Source: Dipylidium caninum (Eukaryota; Platyhelminthes; Cestoda; Cyclophyllidea; Dipylidiidae). Taken from it: 64,000 nt of DNA. This document shows positions 1 to 18,884 of the stretch, one piece after another; the stretch's first letter is position 1; each line of letters begins with the position of its first letter. A program made the translations under genes and the position numbers. The notes beneath the pieces were generated by a model. It did not search any database and had not been told where the DNA came from. It was given only the letters and a program-made list of their open reading frames with translations. Where the stretch lies: NCBI GenBank assembly GCA_017562135.1, contig QEYB01000841.1:186001-250000 (forward strand). Direction: 5' to 3'.

Positions 1-871
1 GAAACGATGTTCGTGGATTTCTACTTGCCAGCTAATCAAAAGGGCATTCCCGATTACCTAATTTTATCGCCTATCCTACCACTAGCATAAATGAGTTTGA
101 CCCCAAAGTTCCAGAGGACTTCAGCATTAATGAAGAGTCGGTGATCTGTGTGGATTTTTATAACTAGAATGGAAAACGACTACAAGAAGCGTTCGGAGAC
201 GGGATTAATTAAAATAACTAGTTTAGGTTATGATGGTAAAATCACAGCTTCGCTAAATATACCGAATTTGCCAAGTAAGATGGGATACAGAAGACGCAAG
301 ACTTCCCCAAAAACTACCAACTAGACAAGCAGTTTTTTTCTACGATTTCCATCATTAGTGAAAAAAAATAATTTTTACTTTCTTAATTTACTATGGAAAA
401 CCTTTGAAGCATTCTCTAACAGGTTAAGCATACCTCTCATGTAAAAGAATAATCGTTTATCCTAACACTTTGATGGCATGGTAGTAAATGTTGAAATAAG
501 GTTAGACTACGATCAGTTTTCATTGAGCTTTGATGACTGGTAATTTGGGGAAGAACAGGGTCAGGGGACCATCTCTCAGAAGGTCTAAAAACGAGGAATC
601 GGATACGTGTAGGCAGATAAATTCATTAAGTGAAGATTTTATTTCTAAATAAGAAAGCAATTTGTCTGAAGACATAAACGGTATTGGCACCGAATCAAGT
701 GTATATGATCGTATCGCTTCAGCGCCAAATTATCCCAAATAGGAAAGTAATTTCGCCGCATTATAACATTACAACACACTGTAGTTAGTCCGATAGAAAC
801 ATAAAAAGTGAATGCACAAATGGGGCAAAAGAGATTTTAAGTACATTGTGGAGGAGCCAAATAGAACTCAC
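1..871. other. AT-rich flank, no gene assigned
   Basis: This stretch lies downstream of the last recognised exon of the TESK/LIMK-type kinase on the minus strand, so further kinase exons are expected here or left of the window. I could not find an exon carrying the DFG motif. A minus-strand open frame from about 722 to 520 ends in a stop but matches no kinase subdomain. I see nothing else to support. Confidence 0.5.
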
Positions 872-2152
872 TTGAGACGATAAATCGCGATGAATAAGAA
901 GATGTTCATGAAGGTGACGTAGTCCCCGAATAATGTCATGCGCCAAACTAATGCGACAGCTCCATGGAAGAGGGGCGGAGGTCGCGGTCAGGAGATCTAC
1001 TAGACTGCCCCCGTTGGCGTACTGACAAGAATTATGAGAAACCAATTAAATGATCGTTAGTGCCGATCGTACTTACCGATGTCCACAAAACAGGAATATT
1101 TGGAATACAAAGGGCAAGAAATTACACTAGATGTAAAAAATAATATGCGAAGGCAGTACTTTCTTCCCTCCCACGCATGAAATAGTGATTCCGATGGGTT
1201 TTTTATAAATAAGCTTCGGTGAAATAAAACATACAGTTCTAAAAGTAGCACATGACAATTTGGCAACCGAGCAGTGAAAATTAGAAACGACAGGATTCGG
1301 TTTGTTGAAACATGAAACGACTATTAATAAGTACTTGATCACATCGCATTATCAAATAGAAAGATGCACCCGACCGGAATAGTAAGAACACACCCAACTA
1401 TATCAAATAAAGGAATCAACGGGATTAATATATGACAAAGACACGAATATGGAATTAATGAAAGAATGTATAATAAGATGAGTGCTTCTCCACAATAACT
1501 GAATTAATCGACTAAAACAGACGTGGAAAATATTCATACGTAATGGGATGGAGCATCAGATACATACACAGCATATAGTGATCATGATAAACAGTACTTA
1601 CTTCTGTCAGGCACGCTAATTTTCCACCAATTATGCATGCACCGTAGAGTCTAAAGAGATGGATAACGAGGGAAATTTTATAATAGTTATAAGTGGGTAC
1701 CGATTCATTTTAATAACTTTATGACCTCTTATCAAGGCCGAAATTAAATGTGTGAAATTGTGTCTCTGCGCTCAGAAGATTACAAGAACAAGAAAACCAA
1801 ATTCATAATTATCCAGAATGCTTCATTTAAGTGCGAAAGACAAATATGTGAGTACGTTTAAGGACCGACATTAGTTTTATACCGACTACGCGATAGGTAA
1901 GGGGACGTACGTACCGCTGTACATTTTCATGTCTTAGTCCTCTAAGTATTTCGATTTCCCTTCTTTGAATGCTGGCAGAAGGAGATATCTTGAGTGCCAA
2001 CTTGTGGTTTGACGGTCGATGGTAAACCTATAAATATGGGCGTTTTAAAGAAATTTACGAGGTAAACGTTCGCATAGAAGCCGCTCCCCAGCTTGCCAAC
2101 GACGGATATATCTTCAATGCAGTACAGACGAAGAACGGCATTTTTATTGCTT
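872..2152 (-). CDS. TESK/LIMK-type protein kinase, partial (N-lobe to catalytic loop)
   Basis: Four joined exons on the minus strand encode the first half of a kinase domain. The exon ending at 2059 carries the glycine loop GKLGSGFYANVYL. After a 31-nt intron, exon 2027-1915 has the catalytic lysine in LALK and an alpha-C segment IQRREIEILRGLRHENVQR. Exon 1650-1602 encodes LYGACIIGGKLACLTE. Exon 1021-872 begins YANGGSLVDLL and ends IHRDLSSQ at a gtgagt donor. Splice phases agree at every junction. The signature 'LTEY.NGG' followed by 'HRDL.S' is typical of testis-specific and LIM kinases, which are dual-specificity kinases that act on cofilin and the actin cytoskeleton. The 5' end is not defined: an open frame reaches about 2152, just after an in-frame stop. 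The C-lobe is not seen. Family call fairly firm; TESK versus LIMK is open. Confidence 0.72.
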
Positions 2153-4735
2153 CTACTGTCAGTGTTGGACCGAAGGGGGGATCTTCCATTAGCGTGTGTT
2201 TAGAGTTCGCACAGAGCAACCGTCACATACGATAATGTTATACACACTGGGGCCTGAACGGCCGCCACTAAATTAAACACCGTTAATTGGGTAAATGTGA
2301 ACTCCACTAGTAAATTATCTATGTAGAATGCCTTAAAAATATCATTAAAACTGGGGTATCGTTAGGTTCATTTAAGGGCAAAATTTTTGATTGTCCGCCT
2401 TTTCTTTGATAATCTCTTTTGTAAAAGTTTCTTGAACTCAAAGTAAATGCTAATTAATTATGCATATATATTTTGTTTCAATTGCTGTTGTTAGGCTTTC
2501 TTATGATACGTAACCGAAGAAAAGGATGTCAAATCGATTGCAAAACTACCGGCATCGGACAAGGAAGCTGTTTAGATGCATCTAAAATTGCGAGCTAGCT
2601 GATAACTACCATCATATGTTGTGCGGTTAAGTCGGGATAGCTTACGAACTTTTAAAACAGACCTGGCCCTCACATCTGAGATCAATAAGTAGTAAGAAGC
2701 AAAAAATGTCTCATCTGGTCAAACTTAGGCAAAACAAATTCGAAGCTTATCTAGGAGCTATTATCTATTTGATCCCTCGCATTTGGGGAACGCTGCTAGG
2801 CTCCTCACTTATTACAGTATTCATGACCTCGGACAGAAATAGTCTCCTTATGTTATATTCTAGTTAGTGTAGGTTAAAAGGATATTTAATTAATGGAAAT
2901 ACTGCAATTGTATGGTATTACCTAAGAATGTGTATCGACGAATTTCTCACGCATGGTTTTACTCAAGTAGGCTTCAAGGCTAACTCCGACCACCAAACTT
3001 TAGTCAGATAGGGGAAACATGTGTTTTTTACGAGCGACCTATAATACATTCATATGTGGGGTATATAGGAAACTAATTAACGAATGCATAGAATGTGACC
3101 TTGGTACTTGGTTGCAGAGATGTTACTTGTTAATGAAAGGGTTTTTATTAACTGTGTAGGCGATCAGACAGAATTCATATGTTTTGTATATCCTTCGGTG
3201 TATGCGGTTGATTCGGAGCAAGCCTGCTACGCTTTTATATCCTATTTGGCAAGCGTTTAATGTGCTCCGTGTCTGAACTCTCTCCTGACATGTATAAAAG
3301 TTCGATCATGTCTACAAGCCTCTAGTCTTTCTAAATTTTGCCAGAGGGACCCTTCATTCACTCTGGTACCGCTTATCTCAATTACGTGGCAATGGTGTAA
3401 TGTGCCCATGAAGCAATCCATCATGAAAGGGATTTTGAATCGCGATGCACTACTCCTCAGACCGTTCTCAATGCAGCAAATCTCTGTTTTTATTGGAGCA
3501 CTAATAAAAGCAACATAAAACCCATGTATGGAGGAGCTTTACCGCCCAAATCATTATAAAACAATTAACCTGAATTTCATTTCCGCACTGATGCTTGCTA
3601 ATTAATTTAGGTGTTGCTAGAGAATTCCCATGCTTTAATTATTAACACTCACAATACCGTCTCACAACAGGGGCCATGCTTGCGTGAGGTATAACCTACT
3701 AATTGGCTCCAAAGTGGTTAGACGCATTGCTGCTATGTAGACCACCTTTCACCTTCACAGTCCTTTAATGAGACATTATTATCCTATGCAACAACTGATC
3801 ATGTTGCGAGGAAAAGTTAGTGATAAGTGTAAATTATTTAGTCTCAAACACCACATTACTCTTACTACGGCGTCTAATCTTCTCGCCGAAATGCAAAATG
3901 TTGCCATTCAAGCTCAACACTTCTTTTTATTGTACCTCCCTTGTTACTCATGAAATTAAGTAAAATACATTTAAGTATGAGCTTATCAAAGTGCATATTC
4001 TACAGTGGTAAGTGTATGGCCTGGATGATGTTTTCATTTATTGCTACACAACACCCACTATGTAGTGTTACCGAAAAGGGGAGGTGCATTAACACAGTTG
4101 CCATTTACGTGGAAGGGTTAATGCTCGTGAAAAGCAGGGCAGTCCACGTCTGGTAACAGCGGACTTAGATCACCCAATTTAGTGATATCACCACTCATTT
4201 TGTATCACCAATGCCTCAATTTCCTACATTTCCCCGAACACCAGGGCATGTTTTGCCATACAATTTTAATAAATGACGCCAGTACATTCCATGAACAAAC
4301 TGTAATTTTAACAAAAATCCTCCTTCACTCATTATCATTTAGATTAGGCGTTAAATTTAACTTATCTTGGTAAATTAAGAAGAGTTCGGGTAGAGTTGAC
4401 AGGCGTAGAAGAGGATTTTGTGCCAAGTTGGTCAGTGCAGGGCCTTTTATGTCGATTTTATTTACTCGCGAGTGCACACAGTGCCCATCATCTATTTCCT
4501 TTAATTCAATAACTCTATCATGGCATTTTGGCTCCTCAACGCGTAAACTGGTGCCAACACTTGTTAATAATTACCCTTTGTAGAGCAGCATTTGGACATG
4601 GAGGAGTAGTAATAAGGTGCTTCTCTCCAGGTACCTCTGAAACTGTGAAGAAAGGGGGAGAAGAGCTGCCGTTCTGTGACGATGGGAACCTAATTGCTTA
4701 AGGCATACAATTTTGTTCCACCATACTCCACTAAG
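2153..4735. other. AT-rich intergenic or intronic DNA
   Basis: No exon with a recognisable domain and consistent splice sites was found on either strand. Open frames at 3768-3953, 3941-4156 and 4182-4373 are short and lack homology signals I recognise. The first exons of the minus-strand kinase (872-2152) could lie in here. Confidence 0.45.
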
Positions 4736-4981
4736 CATCTAACGCAAGTTACTGTGCTACTGTTATTTGTTTTAAATCCAATACTAAGTGGAAACGAAGG
4801 AGGTATCATAAAACAATCATACTTATGGGTGTTCAGTGCATCATTTTTGGTCCCACTCAGAACGATTCGCAGTTCCAACGGCCCGACCAACACTATCCCA
4901 CATCGAGCATACTGCAATGTGAAACTCCAACCATTTAATTCGTTTTTCATAACAGGATTGATTTTTCGGCTGCCTTTAGGT
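4690..4981 (-). CDS. Exon-like open frame of unknown product
   Basis: A minus-strand open frame reads protein-like sequence, including the segment FTLQYARCGIVLVGPLELR and an N-glycosylation-type NNSS. An acceptor-like site lies at 4982-4983 and an in-frame ATG at 4950. A gtaact donor-like site follows NNSST; without splicing the frame ends at 4690. I do not recognise the family. The reverse strand is also open over the same stretch (4694-5047), so coding direction is not certain. The minus strand is preferred because another exon-like piece lies just upstream on that strand, although the splice phases of the two do not fit directly. Confidence 0.25.
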
Positions 4982-5158
4982 CTAACATCCCAGTCGACAG
5001 CGTCAAGTCAAGTTGTTCTCACCACCAATGCTAACTCGGAGCTTTAAGCCAAGTCACAAATTCTAAGAAAATTCGAGGATCATAGCCAAAAGCCAGTACA
5101 ATAATATCAAGTAGAAGTTGAGAACTCCTTTAAATCCCTCCCTACTTGGAAGACATAC

Positions 5159-5352
5159 AAGTATTTGAGGAGTAGGAGACCTACTGGCTAATCCACAGTA
5201 TTCGTTGCACCAGGAAGGGCAATAATTAACATAGAAATCGCTTGCAGTATAATGGTTGTCAGCAGAATACACGACGCAGTTAGCCTGCCGCCTTCTAACT
5301 CCAGTGCCACGGCAGTACGGTCGTGGAACAATGTCAGCATCCTCGGCCACTG
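5159..5352 (-). CDS. Cysteine-rich exon-like segment of unknown product
   Basis: This 194-nt minus-strand segment is bounded by a good acceptor (a T-rich tract ending tttttag) and a strong gtatgt donor after PTPQIL. It encodes 64 codons including VPRPYCRG, NCVVYSADNHY and VNYCPSWCNEYCGLAS. Five cysteines in a short span suggest a secreted or extracellular domain. I do not recognise the family and found no partner exon with compatible phase. It could be a real exon of an unassigned gene or a chance open stretch between splice-like sites. Confidence 0.3.
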
Positions 5353-7546
5353 CTAAAAACCTCGAAACGCCACCATCCCAGCTTTTGTGCAAATGATGCA
5401 GACATATTCGGAGGAGACAGGCGGACCGGCCGACAACATTCCTCCACTAGTCGCAGTCTATGATGATTCATAACTTGTACAGTGTGAATTGGTTACAGAC
5501 TCCATAAAAAGAAGGCCATGGCAAATCGTGGCCTCCTCAACCTCGTCGCTGTAGACGGAGTGGATTGGGAGAGTGGCAATGAGGGCAATTCCACTTTCCC
5601 TCATCTCCCACTTAGAAGTGGAGGGGAGGGCGTAGAGTGGAGAGTGGCGTAGAGGACGTTTTAATACCTTCATTATCCACTTGTTACCTTTGTTTTTGCC
5701 TCTGTTTATTCACTCTCATCTGAGAGTTGCAGGTTAACGATGAATCCTTCGTCGTTTCTCTTTGAAAATCTCATTCTGGTAAGAATTTAATGAGAGTTGG
5801 TTCACTTTTTGATTGCCCGAAATATATCCACAAACCGATTCAAACTCTTCCATACCTCAAAGGGTAATTTGTTAATAGCGAGGGGATTCATTCGAACAAA
5901 TTTGTAGGCTGACAACAACACTGCACCCACTTTTACTTCGACGCCATGGAAAAGAGTAGATGAAAACTGCTGAGACCGGCCAAATTGCTCTTACAGTCTT
6001 GGGTGTGAGCTGAAGCAATAACCCGTTCTAACGCGTAGAGAAATTCACTTTAGGACGATGAGGTTGTTTATGCATCAGTCCAGCGCTGTCCTGACTTTCA
6101 CTTCGCTCTCTCAACACTTCTCTTATTACCGCTGTCCCAGATAACTTCGGGCCTGCCTAATATGATGGGGATGCATTTTCGTTGCTCATAAGATCTTGTC
6201 CCAAATTATCTGTTACGAGGGCAGTCTCTTGATACTGCAACGTGACTGTTTCCCAGTAGTGGTAAGGAGATCTCGAGGGAATAGGCCACCATGCTTTTTG
6301 CTACAATCTTCTGGAATTAGTTCATTTCAGAGCTGTCTGCATCGTGGGGCATTTGATTCACTTTTTCAGTCTGTTAAAGCGTTTCGTTCATAGATTCTCT
6401 GATGACACAAGAATGAAATGGTTGGTTTTTTCGTATATTGACATATATAGAGCATATTTCAAAGTTTTTTTTACGGAAACATATTTAGTAGGAAATTTCG
6501 AAATTTAATTAGGTTTGGAGGACGGCAAGGAGAATCGTCTGGTTGATCTTCTTTCTGATCACACCTAAAGTTGAACATTCTGAGGTGAGATATGCCAAAG
6601 ACCGTCGCTTTTGTGTGGGTGCAAAAAGTCTCTTCAAAAAGTATCCAACTCAGTCAAGTCCTTCCTTTTTCTCACCTGATAACAAAGCGCAAACTAAACG
6701 TCAGGCCGCACAGCAGACACTCACCCTAGCGGCAATTTCCGTGTTAAAACCTCGTTCACCATATTCCCGTGATATTTCTCCACATGGTCATCACCTTTAC
6801 GTGAAATCAGGTAACTATATGCAAAGTGGGCGATTGAGTAATAAAAGTATGGCAAATACAAAAGTAACTGAGGTTACCTTTCATCTAACAAGCAAGAAAT
6901 TTGATGAAAAAATAGGACTACCACCTACTTTGGAGGGAGGAAGGTGAAATCATAAGTTGTAAAAATCACAATGTGAACAAGTTTTAGGGGTTTACGTAAT
7001 TTCCTATTTAAAAACAGGACTGCCTCAACTGAAGCTCTTTTAACGGATCATTCACATATTAATAAATAACTATTTACTGTGTTTATAATTTAGTTGAAAT
7101 TCTCTACACTATGTGATTGCACTCCGGGAATGAGTAAGGACGAATTAGCGATTTTGTTCAGACTAAATAAATTAGACGTGGGCATAATTCGTTCACACCA
7201 TGGAGGAAACGATGTGAATAAATGGGAATTAGTAATTAGATCGCATTCAGGAATGTGGTATTTTTAAAGAGACTGTATCTCGTTATAGAATTGTGCGTAA
7301 AAATTCCTAGAGTGAACTTAAACGAGGCAAGTTGGAAATGGGACCGAAATACAGAGTGTACTTTATAACGTCAGAGAGATGTTACCTTTTTCCATCCCCC
7401 CAACTTCCGATCTGACAGCTTTTAGCGATATCTGAAGGAAAGTGCACGACTTCATCTCAAAATCCTTCGTAAATGCAGTTGGTACAGTGAAATACTGATG
7501 TTTTGCCGCTGGTACGTGATGCGGCTTTTCGGAGACCGCCCACTGT
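5353..7546. other. AT-rich DNA with weak exon-like pieces
   Basis: Nothing here can be assigned to a gene. Two plus-strand pieces have splice-like borders. One runs to a gtaagg donor near 6260. The other starts after a ttaattag acceptor near 6514 and reads LEDGKENRLVDLLSDHT before a stop near 6570; the two do not join in frame. A 71-codon minus-strand frame at 5458-5673 is also unassigned. Confidence 0.3.
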
Positions 7547-7949
7547 TTAAGCGGCGAATTGGATGCCTCCTGCATTCTCTCGACTATAGCAGCAGCAAGA
7601 AATGCCCTCCCAGGAAGTGTCAATCCGAAGCCATTCCTAGGGGGGGAAAAGTGAGGCAGATGGGTAATAATAACCAAAGCCTCATATTCTTTACCAGAGT
7701 GTGCAAAAAGCACAATTCCTGTACGCTGCTGCGCTTATACACCTTGCTTGAGGGTGTAAGGTACTGTTTGTCAATTTTCGTCGCCTTTCCTGGGATTTGA
7801 CGATATTCTGCAATATGGAGGTGTGTAATGGTACATTCAAGCCTGTCCTCCTCGGTAGAAGTCGAATGAGGAGCGCAATTACGCGAATGAAATTGACCTT
7901 CATGTAGTAAACGTAACGCATCACCGACTCGAACGATCAAGTACGCCAC
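7547..7949 (-). CDS. Possible two-exon coding segment of unknown product
   Basis: A minus-strand open frame from about 7949 reads VAYLIVRVGDALRLLHEGQF and continues for about 85 codons to a gtaaag donor after FLHTL at 7695. A 58-nt intron-like stretch follows, ending in a very good acceptor (a C-rich tract then tag) at 7637-7638. In the phase set by the donor the next segment reads EWLRIDTSWEGISCCC and stops at 7547. A longer frame in the other phase (to 7363) also looks protein-like, so the joining is ambiguous. An in-frame stop precedes the first segment, so its true start is unknown. The family is not recognised. Confidence 0.28.
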
Positions 7950-10900
7950 TGCAGTCGTGTTTCGAGCCTTTTATTTACCCTTGAATCGAGTACAAATCGA
8001 TACTTATCGTTATTAGCGTGGGTACCCCAACACTTATCGATTTTCTATAAGCCCTGGCGGTCCAGTTGCAGGGATTTTGATGACAAAGCTGTTTATTTAA
8101 ACCTCCATCTCCTTAAGCCCTACCCGTTCCTCCACTGCGGCTATCGAGGCATTTACCGGGGCTCCTCATTTCTCCAACAAACTCTCCAAAAAAGAGAATC
8201 GAATATGGCAAACAGAAGTGGAATTTGACTAATCAAGTTAATCGTTTATTTAACCACTTTTGCTTTGGATACTTTAACTAGAGAGGCTCTCCGGGAGTTG
8301 CGAATCCAACCTACTCATTGGATGATTTGGAAGTCTTTACTACTTCAGCTCGCTTGTCTTAACGCTGTCCAGTAGTACGAAAAGTTAGCAGCTCACAGGA
8401 ATTGAAATAAACGAAAATTATTTTAAAAATGTGGTTTGATGGAATTTCATCAACTTCGCAACTCCTAGAGAACAACTTACTAAATTGAAAATTATGATTT
8501 GTGTATGTCTTATTCCATAGAAACAATTTAAAGAATCATTTAATCTCAAGTTAGCACGAAAGAAGTGGCTTTAGTTGCCAAGACAAGTGATATATTTTTT
8601 TGCTGCTTTCTGAAATATTAAGATTTCACATTAACTGTAACAGCCAATTATTTCTTGCGGGTTTGTTTCTTAGAATATACTTCTTCAGCCAAATAAGAAG
8701 ACATGCGTAGAGGGATGAAATTGCAGAAGGGTAAAAGTAGAGAATTTATGAAAACAACCTGACTGATGCGTTATCCTCTCTTATTCCTTCAATAAACTCT
8801 CATGTGTGTCGGATGTAAACATAAAGTAACAAAAAGACTAATATGATTATGATGTGCATTAACAGGGGTTTTGCCCACTTAACCACGACGACTAGCAACA
8901 CTTGATAAAGGTAATCTTAACAAGATCTCGACATTTTTACTCCATGTTTCACTATCCCCATCCACCTAAACGCGTGACAGGGGGAGAAATAGGGGTTTAT
9001 TGCAATTGTAAATAGCTGTCAAAAAGCTACGGGCGATAGAAAGTGTTGTTCACTGTAATAGAGTCTTTTAAGAAATCCGGTTTTCATAGATCGCCCTCTT
9101 AGGCACGCTCCACAATCTATTTTGTGCAAATGTTCTTTTCATTACTAATAGATTAGTATCATTTCTAATTCGGAAGCTTAATTTGTAACTTTGGAGACTC
9201 TTCACTTCAAGTCGTTACCTCTCTCCTGGATTGTCGCAAAAGATTTAAGTGCATAAAAATACAACCAAGAATCATTTGGAGGACTTCTAGATATCTAGCC
9301 CCAATGCTTTGCCACCGGAGGCAACGCTTTATCAGATTTTAACGAATAGATAGGGCAATAGACAGTGACTTATTAACCGGACATACCAATGCGTGTAAGT
9401 GGCGCGCGCGTTTCCATTAGTGGATGTGCTATTTGAACCCACCACGATGATTGGTTAAACGAGACTTCACAACCAATCAATTAAGGCCCTATCCTGGAAG
9501 TGGATTGGTGAGTCAAGTTATTACCACTGATGTTCTGTACTGCATAGTCAATTTGTTGCTCGCTAGAAATTTCAATTTACAAAATACTCCTCTACCTCTC
9601 GTCTAAGGTAGGGTCTGGTTGTCTTCACTGTCGCCCTGAAAGTGCTATTTACGTATTCTTTTACGATACATTCCCTTTAACATTGCCTGACTATAATCGT
9701 AGCTTAAGTTGGCATCATTTTTTCATAGCCTTGCCGACTGTCTAAAAGTGTAGTAAAAAATACAATGCATTGTAGGGCTCCAAAAATAGGGTTATATGAT
9801 CTATTTCTATCAAGTATTTGAATCCTTAACGAGTTTGTGCAATTCTTGTTTTCGAGCACTGTAACGGAATCCTTAGACCCCAATAAGACATGCATTATAC
9901 AAAAATAATAGTGTTTCACATGCGTATATACTATTTATTCCTCAATATTTAGCACTCTCCTATAATATTTCGGACGTTGTCAAACGTTTCATATAGCAAA
10001 GATGAATAAGACAGTAAAGAGCACTGCTTATGTGCGCATTATTTAAGGTTCAGAATTTGATTTTTCCCATCAATTCCGACCCCGTCTTTACAGCCACTGA
10101 AAATCATAACATGTAATCCCCGCGTCTCTCAATGTGATATGACACTATTCGACATTTTATTTAAAGCTATGGTACGCAAATAGCTTTTAGGATTTTATGG
10201 TTAATAGTTAAATTGGTGGTAGGACAACGTCTGGCTAAACTACCGTCTACCTTGGTGTTCACTAATTTTGCCTCCCATCAATTTGCAGTGACCTTATATG
10301 TCCTAAAAACCCAAAGGATGTTGAGGTTTCTGATTTTCTATTTTATTGGAGTGATTGGGAGGAAGATCCTGTTTAAAATGCTACCGATGACCGATTTATA
10401 AAATGCACATTTTTCAGTTTGCAGTGGTTTGCATTGACCCAGCAATTTTTGCCAAAAGATCTCAATAAAAGCGTTTCAATTATGTGCAAGTGAATTTGAC
10501 TTTTTTTGTTGGATAAGTAAAAAGACCTCAAGTGGAAAAGATTACCAGACAATTGCAATGTAGCTATTTGCCAAAGGGGTACACTTTGTCTACTTTAGCA
10601 ATTCATAAATGCAGAAACATTGCGCGCGTCAACATAATTTACTCGTTACTTCGTCTTTGGCGGATGTTGTTTCATTACAAGTTACATTGCGAGGCGATTA
10701 TTTTTTGACTTGTAGGCGTGTTTCTTTCTTTTTAATGCGCCAAATTCGATAAACTCTTCTTTGACTGACCTATCGTTTCTCAAAGATGTCTCTACGCACT
10801 GTCCTGGTTAATGAAGCCTACTCTTGGCGCACGAATCACTCGTTTTGTAAACAAAACTACACCATGAGAGCCTGAAAATGATACAATTTCATGGGTAGAT

Positions 10901-11958
10901 ATGACTATTGTTACTGTCATTGCTGTAACTTTTGTCAAACGATCACTCGGTCACTTTGTTTGAGAGCTTTCTCTGCAAATGGTGTAAGTTGCTACCGTGC
11001 CTGTATCAATCAAGTAGCCGACTAGAAGGCAGTAAGAGGTCAACGAGTTAACTCAGGTTATTGTCAGTGTGTCGTATCTATTTTTACTTCAAATTGTGGT
11101 TTTTAGATTTTAAAATAATTGGGCCTTAATGTGATGAATGTCAACAGTAATGTTAACACGCTCTCATTAGTACGACTCCATTGTATTACGAGTCACCCAT
11201 TAACATTAAGAGATTCTTTTATAGCAATTCTCCATTTTTTTCGGCAAAATATGGATTTGCTTTAAACATTTTAATCATCAAAGCATTTACAACAAATACA
11301 AATTCACTCTGTGCGGAAGTTTAAACTTCTTTTATCTACTTATTAATATCCCCTTCGGCACAAATCAGACTCTTATTTTGCAAGTAATGTGTTATTGTTT
11401 AGAAATTTACATCACCTTCCTCATCTGGCCAATTATTTTGAATATGATGTTGTATGTTGATGAAAAAATGTACCATTTGCGAGGAATTACAAGAGGCGAA
11501 TTTCATGAAAACAACAGCTGTGGCCTGTCGAGACACCCACCCATGGTTGCGTTGGTTCTCTATGAAATCGCATTCCATCTATCAACTTCAGAGTTTTCGA
11601 CTCCCCCGATAGTGCTTCCCTTGTCAAAGCAGCATGTATTTATTTCTAAACTCCAACCTGGATGGGAGGTTAACTTTCTGTTGTCTTATAAATGAATAAA
11701 ATATTCAATGTACTCCTGAAAGGTGGCTGTACTGGGAGTCTGGAAGGTATTAACCCTCTTTCCTTATTAAGAACCATTACTAAAAGAGTGGCTCTGTATT
11801 TATCCGCGTGAACGTCAGTTTGCCTATAAATGTACAGAAGTTTTTGGAAAGCAAACACCATGGGGGGACTAACATCGCAGGGTCAGAAACTAAATAGCAA
11901 TCTGTTGACATTAAGACTCGACTGCTTTTCGCATAAAAATGAGCTCTTGCATTTTTAG
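7950..11958. other. AT-rich DNA upstream of the ELAV-like gene
   Basis: I see no exon I can name. Near 7995-8042 there are two ATCGAT-type motifs about 40 bp apart (aaatcgata and cttatcgattt), which resemble promoter elements in some animals but are too short to rely on. Open frames at 10213-10401 and 11378-11695 are AT-driven and unassigned. The end of this stretch probably holds the upstream intron or the trans-splice acceptor region of the ELAV-like gene. Confidence 0.4.

Positions 11959-18884
<6,926 letters not shown>

Noticed and set aside
520..722. Minus-strand open frame of about 66 codons downstream of the TESK/LIMK-type exons
   Set aside because: It contains no DFG, APE or other C-lobe kinase motif and has no clear acceptor matching the donor at 871.
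4694..5047. Plus-strand open frame of 117 codons
   Set aside because: It is opposite the minus-strand exon-like frame at 4690-4981, has a CTG/TTG-type start and no domain; treated as a shadow, though direction is not certain.
6543..6947. Plus-strand open frame of 134 codons
   Set aside because: It starts at TTG, crosses a good gtgaga donor and has no recognisable domain; only its first part may be exon.
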